Positions 1 through 7,931 of a DNA stretch of 64,000 bases are shown here, one piece after another. This DNA is from SZUA-430 sp040381215. Its GTDB lineage: Bacteria > Pseudomonadota > Alphaproteobacteria > Micropepsales > Micropepsaceae. Under the pieces are notes generated by a model. That model had not been told where the DNA came from. It searched no databases and saw nothing but the letters and a program-made list of their open reading frames with translations. Both the position numbers and the translations under genes were made by a program. Every line of letters begins with the position of its first letter. Positions within the stretch are counted from its first letter, which is position 1. Location: assembly GCA_040381215.1 (NCBI GenBank), contig JBEIHO010000007.1:1-64000 (forward strand). The letters run 5' to 3'.

Positions 1-757
1 AATTGGCACGCGAACGCGCACCGCCCTCACCCAGCTGGTCGCTCTCCGACATCTGCACCCAGGTATCGGTGACGACCGCAGCCGCACCCGAGACCGCCTC
101 GTTCGGATCACGCACGAGATGCACCCGCCCACGCTCCTGCTTCGCCCACGCGATGAGCTGCGGATCGGGATCAAGCTCGGGCGGACAGGCAACGCGCAAC
201 TCGAAGCCGAAGCGCACCGCCGCATGGATCCACGAGGCGCACACATTGTTGCCCGCACCCGACCACGCCACCACCTGGCCCCCGATCGGCCCGCGATGCT
301 CCTCGAAGGTCAGGATGTCGGCCATCAGCTGGCAGGGATGCGTCTTGTCGGTCAGCCCGTTGATCCCAGGCACGCTTGCCGTGCGCGCAAGGTCAAGCAG
401 GCTCTGGTGGCGCTTCGAGCGCAGCACGATCCCGTCGACATAGCGCGACAGCACCCGCGCCGTATCGCCGACCGTCTCGCCATGGCCAAACTGCATGTCA
501 CGCCCGTCGAGGAACATGCACTCCCCGCCCAGCTGGCGCATGCCCATGTCGAACGAGATGCGCGTACGCGTCGAGGGCTTCTCGAACACAAGCGCCAGCA
601 TGCGCCCCTTGAGCGCCATGTCATCATCGCGCGCGCCCTTAGGACGACCACGGCGGGCATCCTTCATGCGCCGCGCACTGTCGACAAGCGACCGCAGGGT
701 CGGCGCATCGAAGGCGTCGAGATCAAGGAAATGCCGGGGCGTCGGGGCAGGACTCAT
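1..757 (-). CDS. argF: Ornithine carbamoyltransferase, C-terminus cut by window edge
   Basis: Transfers carbamoyl from carbamoyl phosphate to ornithine to give citrulline, in cytosolic arginine synthesis. The reading frame is open from the ATG at 757 to the left edge (252 codons of the roughly 305 usual for the family), so the C-terminal HCLP-type ornithine-binding segment lies outside. The carbamoyl phosphate motif STRTR is at residues 62-66 and HPCQ follows further on. The ATG overlaps the argD stop as ATGA (754-757), so the two genes are translationally coupled. The argD-argF pair is common in alphaproteobacteria. Confidence is high. Confidence 0.95.
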   Translation of the reverse strand, partial: MSPAPTPRHFLDLDAFDAPTLRSLVDSARRMKDARRGRPKGARDDDMALKGRMLALVFEKPSTRTRISFDMGMRQLGGECMFLDGRDMQFGHGETVGDTARVLSRYVDGIVLRSKRHQSLLDLARTASVPGINGLTDKTHPCQLMADILTFEEHRGPIGGQVVAWSGAGNNVCASWIHAAVRFGFELRVACPPELDPDPQLIAWAKQERGRVHLVRDPNEAVSGAAAVVTDTWVQMSESDQLGEGGARSRAN

Positions 758-1950
758 TTCGCAGCTTCTTTCGGGGTTTGCGCGGCCAGGAAGGCGCAGG
801 CGTCGTTGAGGATGTTCACGGCTTCGCGCACGTCCTCCTCGTTGATGATGAGCGGCGGCAGGATGCGCACCACGTTGTCGCCGGCGCCAACGGCCAGCAC
901 ACCACGCTCGCGCAAGGCGTCGACCAGCGTGGAATTGACGACCTTGCACTTGAGCCCGAGCATGAGGCCCTGCCCGCGCACCTCCTCGATGACGGCGCCA
1001 TTGCGATCGCGCACCATCTGCAACTGCTGCTGCAGGTAGTTCCCGATCCGCACCACATGCGCCAGGAACGCGGGCGCCGCAACCAGGTCGACAGCGGCAT
1101 TCGCCACCACCATCGCCAGCGGATTGCCGCCGAAGGTCGATCCATGCGTGCCGGCAGTCATGCCCGCCGCCGCCGTCTCGGTCGCGAGGCACGCCGCCAC
1201 CGGAAAGCCGCCGCCCAGCGCCTTCGACACCGCCATGATATCGGGCGTGATCCCAGACCACTCATGCGCGAACAGCTTGCCCGTCCGCCCCATGCCCGAC
1301 TGCACCTCGTCGAGGATCAGCAGCAGCCCGTGTTCGTCGCAGATCTCGCGCAGCGCCCTCAGTTTCGACGGCTCGACGACCCGCACGCCGCCTTCGCCCT
1401 GGATGGGCTCGATCAGGATGCCGGCCGTCTCCGACCCGATCGCCTTGCGCACCGCCTCGAGGTCGCAGAACGCGACCTGGTCGAAGCCATCGACCTTGGG
1501 GCCGAAGCCATCGAGATATTTCTTCTGTCCGCCTGCGGCGATCGTCGCCAGCGTGCGGCCGTGGAAAGCCCCTTCAAACGTGATCAGCCTGTATTTCTGG
1601 GGCTCGCCGCGCGACGCGTGGTACTTGCGCGCCATCTTGATCGCGCACTCGATCGCCTCGGCGCCGGAATTCGAGAAGAAGACCGTGTCGGCGAATGTCA
1701 GCTCGACCAGTCGCTCCGCCAGCTTCTCCTGTTCCGGCACGCGGTAGAGATTGGAGGTGTGCCACAACTTGTGCGCCTGCGCCGTCAGCGCCTCGACCAG
1801 CACCGGATGCGCATGACCCAGGGCGTTAACCGCGATGCCGGCGCCCAGGTCCAGGTAGCGCCGCCCCTGCGTGTCCACGACATGGGCCCCCTCTCCCCGC
1901 TCGAGGGCAATGGGCGCACGGGCATAGGTGGGAAGAACGGGACTGATCAC
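754..1950 (-). CDS. argD: Acetylornithine aminotransferase (class III, PLP)
   Basis: PLP-dependent transaminase making N-acetylornithine, and often succinyldiaminopimelate. The open frame runs upstream to 2562, across gcrA, but homology begins at the GTG at 1950 (V-ISPVLPTYARAPI), giving 398 residues, the usual size. Visible motifs are FSNSGAEAIECAIK (PLP phosphate site), TFEGAFHGRT, LDEVQSGMGRTG, and the PLP lysine in AVSKALGGG. It is first in an argD-argF operon and its stop overlaps the argF start. The GTG is chosen because residues upstream of it have no family resemblance and read antisense to gcrA. Confidence 0.95.
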   Translation of the reverse strand: MISPVLPTYARAPIALERGEGAHVVDTQGRRYLDLGAGIAVNALGHAHPVLVEALTAQAHKLWHTSNLYRVPEQEKLAERLVELTFADTVFFSNSGAEAIECAIKMARKYHASRGEPQKYRLITFEGAFHGRTLATIAAGGQKKYLDGFGPKVDGFDQVAFCDLEAVRKAIGSETAGILIEPIQGEGGVRVVEPSKLRALREICDEHGLLLILDEVQSGMGRTGKLFAHEWSGITPDIMAVSKALGGGFPVAACLATETAAAGMTAGTHGSTFGGNPLAMVVANAAVDLVAAPAFLAHVVRIGNYLQQQLQMVRDRNGAVIEEVRGQGLMLGLKCKVVNSTLVDALRERGVLAVGAGDNVVRILPPLIINEEDVREAVNILNDACAFLAAQTPKEAAK

Positions 1951-2065
1951 GCAAGGCCTCACGACGGCAGCTGGTTTCAAAGGCGGGGATCCTAGGGCAA
2001 ACCGCTTCGCGCTGCAGCATGGCCTTTGCGCGCAACCCGCGGGCCACTTGCCCACATTAAAAAAA

Positions 2066-2173
2066 TTAACCATTGTGGTTGAACAACAACTATCCCCAAC
2101 AACTACATGTCGGACCCTCTGTATCATCTTGTAGCAGAGCCATAGTTGCATACTATGGCTGGGCCTTAACCAT
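2066..2173 (+). promoter_or_regulatory. gcrA upstream region with two TTAACCAT elements
   Basis: The 247 bp between argD and gcrA are AT-richer than their surroundings. They contain TTAACCAT at 2066-2073 and again at 2166-2173. TTAACC is the half-site of the CtrA box (TTAA-N7-TTAA). The first copy has another TTAA 5 bp upstream, not 7, so neither is a perfect CtrA box. Control of gcrA by CtrA is known in Caulobacter; its operation here is inference. Confidence 0.3.
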
Positions 2174-2197
2174 ACTGTCCATGCAAGGGAGTGCCGG

Positions 2198-2674
2198 ATG
2201 AGTTGGACGGATGAGCGCGTAGAACAGCTCAAGCAGCTCTGGTCGGACGGTCTGAGTGCCAGCCAGATAGCCCGCCAACTCGGTGGGGTTACCCGCAACG
2301 CGGTCATCGGAAAAGTCCATCGCCTGGGCCTTGCAGGGCGCGCAACCCCTGCCCGCACGGAACGCCCCCGCGTCCAGGTCCAGCGGCGCCAGGCGCGCCC
2401 GCGTCCGGCGCCCGTCGTCCAGCAACCCATCGTCGAGAAGGCCCCGCTCATCGACGAACATGGCCGCAAGACCACGGTCCTGACGGTCAACGACCGCATG
2501 TGCAAGTGGCCGATCGGCGACCCGTCGACCAACGATTTCCACTTCTGTGGCCACCCACCCAAGTCCGGCTCCCCCTATTGTGAAGCGCACTGTGTGAAGG
2601 CGTTTCAGCCCGCGCAGAGCCGGCGGGACCGGGACCGGGACAGGGAATTCAAGCGCTACCTCGTTCGCGGGTAA
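2198..2674 (+). CDS. gcrA: GcrA cell cycle regulator
   Basis: Sigma70-associated transcription regulator that works with CcrM-methylated GANTC promoters in alphaproteobacteria. The N-terminus (residues 2-45, SWTDERVEQLKQLWSDG then SASQIARQLGGVTRNAVIGK) is the GcrA helix-turn-helix. The middle is Arg/Pro-rich. The C-terminal part carries the conserved Cys/His cluster CKWPIGDP, FCGHP and YCEAHC that contacts RNA polymerase in the family. Its length of 158 aa is slightly below Caulobacter GcrA. The start has an AAGGGAG Shine-Dalgarno sequence at good spacing. The gene is monocistronic and followed by a strong terminator. Confidence 0.97.
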   Translation: MSWTDERVEQLKQLWSDGLSASQIARQLGGVTRNAVIGKVHRLGLAGRATPARTERPRVQVQRRQARPRPAPVVQQPIVEKAPLIDEHGRKTTVLTVNDRMCKWPIGDPSTNDFHFCGHPPKSGSPYCEAHCVKAFQPAQSRRDRDRDREFKRYLVRG

Positions 2675-2701
2675 GCGCTAGCAGCCGCAAGGACTTTCAA
2701 G

Positions 2702-2728
2702 GGGAGGCCCACCAGGCCTCCCTTTTTT
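2702..2728 (+). terminator. Rho-independent terminator of gcrA
   Basis: Perfect 8-bp stem GGGAGGCC/GGCCTCCC (2702-2709 with 2715-2722), a 5-nt loop and a run of six T (2723-2728). It lies 27 bp after the gcrA stop and before the convergent phoB. Confidence 0.95.
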
Positions 2729-2753
2729 CATGCATGCCGGAAAGACAGGCCTT

Positions 2754-3461
2754 CTAGCTGATAAGGCTGGTGTCGAGCGAATAGCCCGCAGAGCGCACCG
2801 TCCGGATCGGATCGGCTTCGCCGGGCTCGGTCAGCGCCTTGCGCAACCGCCCGATATGCACATCGACCGTACGAGCATCCACATAGACCCCGCTGCCCCA
2901 GACCGCATCGAGCAACTGCTCGCGGCTGAAGACGCGCCCGGGATGGGACAGGAAATGATCGAGAAGCTTGTACTCCGTCGGCCCCAGATGGATATCCCGT
3001 CCCGCGCGCCTGACGCGGTGCGAACCCCGATCGATCGAGATGTCGGCAAACGACACGATGTCCTCGGCAAGCGCCGGACGAATGCGCCGCAGCACGGCGC
3101 GGATGCGCGCCAGGAGCTCGGTCATCGAGAACGGTTTTGTCAGGTAGTCATCGGCGCCCGTATCAAGACCGCGCACCCTGTCGGCATCCTCACCACGCGC
3201 CGTCAGCATGATGACGGGCAGGTTCTTGGTCTCCACGCGGGCCCGCAAGCGCCGGCAAACCTCTATGCCTGATACCTTGGGCAGCATCCAGTCGAGGACC
3301 ACGAGATCGGGCTGAGCCTCCTGCACCTGCAGCAGCGCCTCCTCCCCATCATGCGCCTCGCTGACCCGGAACCCCTCCTTCTCGATATTGTATCGCAGCA
3401 AGGTCGCCAGCGACGGGTCATCCTCGACAATCAGGACAATGGGTTTGTTCGCGCCGCTCAT
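2754..3461 (-). CDS. phoB: Phosphate regulon response regulator PhoB
   Basis: OmpR/PhoB-class DNA-binding response regulator that activates the phosphate-starvation regulon. The receiver domain is at residues 7-120, with acidic pocket EDD (13-15), phospho-acceptor D57 (LDWMLP), T87 and K109 (TKPFSM). The winged-helix domain is at 135-232 (GPTEYKLLDHFLSHPGRVFSREQLLDAVWG, VDVHIGRLRKAL, GYSLD). Length 235 aa is typical. It is the last gene of the Pho locus, 19 bp after phoU, so probably co-transcribed with it. Confidence 0.95.
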   Translation of the reverse strand: MSGANKPIVLIVEDDPSLATLLRYNIEKEGFRVSEAHDGEEALLQVQEAQPDLVVLDWMLPKVSGIEVCRRLRARVETKNLPVIMLTARGEDADRVRGLDTGADDYLTKPFSMTELLARIRAVLRRIRPALAEDIVSFADISIDRGSHRVRRAGRDIHLGPTEYKLLDHFLSHPGRVFSREQLLDAVWGSGVYVDARTVDVHIGRLRKALTEPGEADPIRTVRSAGYSLDTSLIS

Positions 3462-3480
3462 GAAGCCATTCCGGAAAGTG

Positions 3481-4209
3481 TCAGCCCGCGCCAGTCAGGT
3501 TTGGCGCGTCCACGGTTGTACTGGATGTCTTGTCGCTCTTCGGCCGGGGATCCGACATCTTGGCCCCGGTGACGATGTAGCTGATCGTCTCGGCGATATT
3601 GGTTGCATGGTCGCCGATCCGCTCGAAATTCTTGGCGATGAAAAGGAGATGCGTCGAAGGCCCGATCTTCTTCGGATCCTCCATCATGTAGGTCAGCAGC
3701 TCGCGGAACAGCGAGTTGTAGATCTCGTCGATCTCGTCATCGCACTTCCAGACCATCATGGCCGCATTCACATCACGCCGTGCATAGGCATCGAGGACGT
3801 TCTTCAACTGCGTCAGCGACAGCCGCCCCATCCGCACCAGTCCCTGCACCAGCTGCTGGTCCGTCACCTCGCGTGACACCACGATGGCGCGCTTCGCCAC
3901 GTTCTTCGCCAGGTCGCCGATACGTTCGAGGTCAACCGAGATCTTCAGCGCCCCCAATGTTTCGCGCAGGTCAGACGCCAGCGGCTGGCGCAAGGCCAGC
4001 AGGCGAATGGCCTGCAGCTCGATCTGTGATTCAAGGGCATCGATCTTCTGGTCCAGCTCGACGATCTTCTCCGCCAGCCCCAGGTCGCGCCGCGCCATGG
4101 CATCGATGGCATCCGTCAGCTGGGTCTCGCACAGACCACCCATCTGCTCGATCGCCGTCGCGAGGGATTCAAGCTGGTCGTGAAACGACTTGACGATATG
4201 TTCGGCCAT
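3481..4209 (-). CDS. phoU: Phosphate signalling protein PhoU
   Basis: Negative modulator that links the Pst transporter to PhoR. The 242-residue protein has the two PhoU helical repeats with metal-binding motifs of the E/DxxxD type (LVELDQKIDALESQIE; WKCDDEIDEIYNSLF; RIGDHATNIAE). The ATG at 4209 (MAEHIVKSFHDQL) is preceded by AGGA and matches the family start better than the in-frame start at 4248. Just upstream lies its own sigma70-like promoter. The usual partner genes pstSCAB are not next to it. Confidence 0.93.
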   Translation of the reverse strand: MAEHIVKSFHDQLESLATAIEQMGGLCETQLTDAIDAMARRDLGLAEKIVELDQKIDALESQIELQAIRLLALRQPLASDLRETLGALKISVDLERIGDLAKNVAKRAIVVSREVTDQQLVQGLVRMGRLSLTQLKNVLDAYARRDVNAAMMVWKCDDEIDEIYNSLFRELLTYMMEDPKKIGPSTHLLFIAKNFERIGDHATNIAETISYIVTGAKMSDPRPKSDKTSSTTVDAPNLTGAG

Positions 4210-4282
4210 GGGTCCTCGCTGTGACAGGGGGCGCGCAAGCCGAGACACGTCACAATCGCCTCGTCACAACGCGCCGATGAGT

Positions 4283-4311
4283 AAGATAGGCGTTGGGAGC
4301 TTATGTGACAA
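4283..4311 (-). promoter_or_regulatory. Sigma70-type promoter of phoU-phoB
   Basis: On the minus strand a -35 TTGTCA (4306-4311) and a -10 TATCTT (4283-4288) are separated by exactly 17 bp, in the 115-bp gap between the MFS-phoR gene and phoU. Downstream of the -10 the octamer TTGTGACG occurs twice with a 14-bp period (plus-strand 4248-4255 and 4262-4269). These could be operator half-sites, but the period does not match the 11-bp spacing of a PhoB box. Confidence 0.55.
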
Positions 4312-4324
4312 ATCGATGAAATTT

Positions 4325-7027
4325 TTATGATGGCCCAAGCAGACCCGGGCGCGGCGCCTCGCCGACACCCGCCACCGTCGCCAGCGGCAGGTGGATGGTG
4401 AAGGTCGAGCCTTCGCCAACCTGGCTCTCGACCACCAGCCGGCCACGATGCCGGTTGAGGATGTGCTTGACGATCGCAAGCCCGAGCCCCGTGCCACCGA
4501 TCGCGCGGCTGCGCTTGACGTCCACACGATAGAAGCGCTCGGTCAGTCGCGGGATATGCTCGCGCGCAATGCCTTCACCATGATCCCTGACGGACAGCAC
4601 GACGGCCGGCGACGGCCCCGGCTCGCCCGGCCCTGCCCGCCGCGTGCCCAGCTGCACGAGGACGGAAGTGTGCGGCCGCCCGTACTTGATCGCATTGTCG
4701 ATCAGGTTCTGCACCACCTGGTACAGCTCGTCCTTGTCGCCAACGACATCCGGAAGCGAGGCCGGCTCGACATAGTCGAGCTGGATATTGGCCGCCACCG
4801 CCATCGGCTGCAGCGCATGCACCGCGTCCTCCACCACCTCGCCCAGGTTCACGCTGCCCGAGGGGCGCACATGCTCGTTGAGCTCGATGCGGCTGAGCGA
4901 CAGCAGGTCATCGATCAGCCGGCGCATGCGCGAGGCCTGCTCGCCCATGATGGCAAGGAAGCGCTCGCGCGCCTCCGGGTCATCCTTTGCGTGGCCCCGC
5001 AACGTGTCGATGAAGCCGGTCAGCGAGGCCAGGGGCGTGCGCAATTCGTGGCTGGCATTGGCAACGAAATCCGCCCGCATCTGCTCGACGCGCTGCGCCT
5101 TCGTCGTGTCCTGAAGCAACAGCAGCACCGCACGAACCACGCCGTCAGCGCCATCAATCGGCAGGATCTCGGTGTCGAAAAGCTGATCCGGTGTTCCCAC
5201 GAGCGAGAACGGCACGCGCTGGCTGCCCCGCCCCGCGAGCGCAAGCTCGAGCGCCGCAAGCACCTGGGGGGCACGGATGATGCTCGCTAGATGCTTGCGC
5301 GGCTCGGCAACGCCCAGCAGGTGCTCCATCGGCTCGCTGGCAACCACGATGCGCCCCGTCTGGTCCGTGAGCACCGCCGGGCTGGTCAGCCGACGAATGA
5401 CATCGACGGCCGCAAGCTCTGCACCGCCGGGCGCCGGCATAGGCGGCACGGCCGGAGCAATGACATCATCCACCAACCGCTCGTTCACCTGCGGCAGCGG
5501 GTCCGGCAGGCTCCTGACAAAGCCCAGCCGCGCCACCGCAAACGCCGTCACGGCGATGGCCAGGATGAAGCAGAACGTCCACTGCTGCGTCCATGCGGCG
5601 ATAAGGAAGAAGGCAATCCACGAGGCGACCAGCACCCACTTGATGTCATCGAGCCGCACGCCAACAGGTGAGCGCGCCGCGCGCTGCCGGTTAGGGCCAT
5701 TGCCACCGCGCGCGGTCATGCCTGCCCCATCTGCACGCGGGCCTGTGCTCTCAGCCTGTACCGCCATGTCGATCCCCTCGCTCCCGCTTGCGTCGAGCTC
5801 CACGCGCACACGACGCCGGCGCGGTTCGGCAACATAAAACCACAACAGCATCGCCGCCGCGAGCTTGGCAAGCACGGCCACGATGAACACATCCACGAAA
5901 CCCAGCGATTGCGCGATGTGGCCTCCCGCTATGGCACCGACGACCTGCACCAGCGACTGCGCAGAGTTAACCATGGCGATGCGCATGGGCAGGTCCTCGC
6001 GCGACCCGAATTCAAGCACCATGTTCTGCGCCGCGATCAGGAAGCCGGCATAGCCGATCCCGATCCCCGCAAAGCTGAAGATCGCCCCGTTCAGGTCGGG
6101 CGCAAACAGCAACCCGACGGTTGACCCGGCCCACAGCAGCAGGGACGGCACGAACACCGCCTTGAACCCGAGCCGGTCCGCCAGCGCGCCCCAACCCAGG
6201 TTGGCAACCGTCTGCGAGCCCAGCAGCGCCAGCGACAGAAGCCCGATCACCTCGCCGGTCAGTCCCTGCGTGCGCTCGACGAACAGGATGTAGAAAGGCA
6301 GCGCCAGGGTCCCCAGCGTTGCCAGCGACTGCGCCCAGAAATACGCGGCAAATCCAGGGTCCTTCAGCAGCCCCGGAATATCGGCGATGCGCTCACGCGC
6401 GCTGACCGGCGCGCGCACATTCGGCGCCTCCGGTTCACGCACGAGATAAAGCAGCGACAGCCCCGCGGCGGTCAGGATGAAGGCAAGAAGGAAGGTCGAC
6501 GCGTAGCCGTTGCCCAGCGCATTCGTCTCGACAAGATAACTGCCGCCGATGAAAGCCACCGCCGACGCCGTCGCGCCACCAAGGAAATTGCGCAGGCCAA
6601 TCAGCATGCCGCGCCGGTCGGCGGGGATCGTCTTCGTCAGGAGAACGTTCCAGAGCACGTTCTGCATGCCCGAGAAAACGCCCAGCAATCCAAGGAACAC
6701 GGCAAACACATAAAGCGCGATCCCGGGCGGCAGCAGGAACCCCGCCAGCGCCAGCCCCAGCACCGACAGGCGCATCATCCACCCATAGCGCAGCCCCAGG
6801 TCGATGATGCGCTTGCGATGCTCGATCGCCGTCGCGCCGAAGACACTGCTGAAGAAGGCGCCCAGGTGCTGCATCGCCAGCACCAGCCCGACCGTCGACG
6901 GCGATCCGGAAAGAAGGAACAGGTAGGCCGGAACGAAGGTCGGCGCATTGACCAGGCGAAAGCCGGTCATGGCCAGCATGCCGTGCGCAAGCTGGCTCAG
7001 GTAGTTCCGTGTCAGGTTCGCTTCCAT
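4325..7027 (-). CDS. phoR: MFS permease fused to PhoR sensor histidine kinase
   Basis: Single 900-codon frame from the ATG at 7027. Residues 1-400 are a 12-helix MFS-like permease (signature-like ALADRLGFK at 281-289). A polar Arg/Gly-rich linker spans 401-462. Residues 464-500 are two short membrane helices as in PhoR, 540-640 a PAS domain, and 644-890 HisKA plus HATPase: H660 in FVANASHELRTPL, N-box NLIDNAIKYG (774-783), DHGEGI (815), GGTGLGLAIV (844). There is no stop between the halves. The ATG at codon 421 (position 5767) has a strong GAGGGG 6 bp upstream, so a 480-aa PhoR could also be made alone. The frame extends upstream to 7243, but those 72 codons lack domain sense. phoU-phoB follow. 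Confidence 0.85.
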   Translation of the reverse strand: MEANLTRNYLSQLAHGMLAMTGFRLVNAPTFVPAYLFLLSGSPSTVGLVLAMQHLGAFFSSVFGATAIEHRKRIIDLGLRYGWMMRLSVLGLALAGFLLPPGIALYVFAVFLGLLGVFSGMQNVLWNVLLTKTIPADRRGMLIGLRNFLGGATASAVAFIGGSYLVETNALGNGYASTFLLAFILTAAGLSLLYLVREPEAPNVRAPVSARERIADIPGLLKDPGFAAYFWAQSLATLGTLALPFYILFVERTQGLTGEVIGLLSLALLGSQTVANLGWGALADRLGFKAVFVPSLLLWAGSTVGLLFAPDLNGAIFSFAGIGIGYAGFLIAAQNMVLEFGSREDLPMRIAMVNSAQSLVQVVGAIAGGHIAQSLGFVDVFIVAVLAKLAAAMLLWFYVAEPRRRRVRVELDASGSEGIDMAVQAESTGPRADGAGMTARGGNGPNRQRAARSPVGVRLDDIKWVLVASWIAFFLIAAWTQQWTFCFILAIAVTAFAVARLGFVRSLPDPLPQVNERLVDDVIAPAVPPMPAPGGAELAAVDVIRRLTSPAVLTDQTGRIVVASEPMEHLLGVAEPRKHLASIIRAPQVLAALELALAGRGSQRVPFSLVGTPDQLFDTEILPIDGADGVVRAVLLLLQDTTKAQRVEQMRADFVANASHELRTPLASLTGFIDTLRGHAKDDPEARERFLAIMGEQASRMRRLIDDLLSLSRIELNEHVRPSGSVNLGEVVEDAVHALQPMAVAANIQLDYVEPASLPDVVGDKDELYQVVQNLIDNAIKYGRPHTSVLVQLGTRRAGPGEPGPSPAVVLSVRDHGEGIAREHIPRLTERFYRVDVKRSRAIGGTGLGLAIVKHILNRHRGRLVVESQVGEGSTFTIHLPLATVAGVGEAPRPGLLGPS

Positions 7028-7300
7028 GTCGGCGCGAAACCTGGCCTCGTCGTCACTTGCGCCCGCCACGGGATTGTCTCTTGCAGAAGGGTCTTGCACC
7101 CCGTGCGACTTAGCCCATGCAGGCCTCAACGCCCATGCGTCTTTTGCAGCAACCGTCACAAGCCGTCGAACTTGCTCGGGCCAAAACCCCCGGCAGCCCG
7201 GTCGCAGGCCTTCCAAACGCCCCCGCGCGCCACTAGGTTGCACGCCTAGACGCGGCTGCGTTGGCCGATGCGCGCACCTTCACCGTCCCGGAGATTAACG

Positions 7301-7921
7301 ATGATCAGACCCCTGGCCCTCTGCAGCGTGCTCGCGCTGGCCCTCGTTTCATGCGGCAACCCGGCCCCCACCGCCCAAGAAACAGCGTCAAACACCGCGG
7401 CCCCGGCGACCGAACCCTCAGCAACGGCAGAAACCACCGCAGCCGCAACACCCGACGCCTGTGACCTGGTGACCCCCGACGAACTCGCCGCCATCTTCAC
7501 CGGCCGCAGCTTTGCGATCGACAACACCAGCCCCGCACCGCGCAATACCCCGGCCAGCCCCGGCAGGAATGCCATCACCTCCTGCACCTTCGTGTCGCCC
7601 GGCGCCAGCGTGAAGGACATGATCACCGTAAGCGTGATCCTGACCACCGCACCCAGCGACAAGGCCCAGCAAACGATTGATCGCATGAAGGCAGGCGTTG
7701 CAAGCCTTGGCATGGCGGCAACGCCCGTCGACATCGCCGGGCTCGGCGACGGTGCCTACTGGGTCAATCTCGGCAGCGACCGCCGCTCAAGCGTCGCCGT
7801 CAATGTCCAGCGCAACCCGCGCTACTGGCTCAGCGTCAGCGAATCATCGAGCGGACAGGACGAAGCCACCACCGTCTCACGCCTGACCGAGGTCGCAAGG
7901 CAGGCCCTCGGTCGCCTCTGA
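7301..7921 (+). CDS. Lipoprotein of unknown function, DUF3558-like
   Basis: 206-residue predicted lipoprotein. The N-terminus MIRPLALCSVLALALVSCGN is a type II signal with lipobox LVSC, so Cys18 would be lipidated. A Thr/Ala/Pro-rich spacer of about 40 residues precedes a globular part beginning ACDLVTPDELAAIFTGRSF, with a second Cys in TSCTFVS. That pattern recalls the DUF3558 group, but I do not claim membership. The ATG at 7301 has GGAG 7 bp upstream. It is divergent from the MFS-phoR gene and convergent with the dienelactone hydrolase. The biochemical role is unknown. Confidence 0.75.
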   Translation: MIRPLALCSVLALALVSCGNPAPTAQETASNTAAPATEPSATAETTAAATPDACDLVTPDELAAIFTGRSFAIDNTSPAPRNTPASPGRNAITSCTFVSPGASVKDMITVSVILTTAPSDKAQQTIDRMKAGVASLGMAATPVDIAGLGDGAYWVNLGSDRRSSVAVNVQRNPRYWLSVSESSSGQDEATTVSRLTEVARQALGRL

Positions 7922-7931
7922 CGCCGGCAGC

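Noticed and set aside
1951..2562. N-terminal extension of argD across the gcrA region
   Set aside because: Runs antisense to gcrA and has no aminotransferase similarity; the GTG at 1950 starts the recognisable protein.
7090..7180. Possible PhoB box (CCGTCAC then CCGTCGA) upstream of the MFS-PhoR gene
   Set aside because: The repeat period is 10 rather than 11 bp and both halves differ from the consensus; not enough to list as a site.
7028..7243. Upstream extension of the MFS-PhoR frame
   Set aside because: The 72 residues are Arg/Trp-rich without domain sense; not excluded, but the ATG at 7027 lies just before the first membrane helix.
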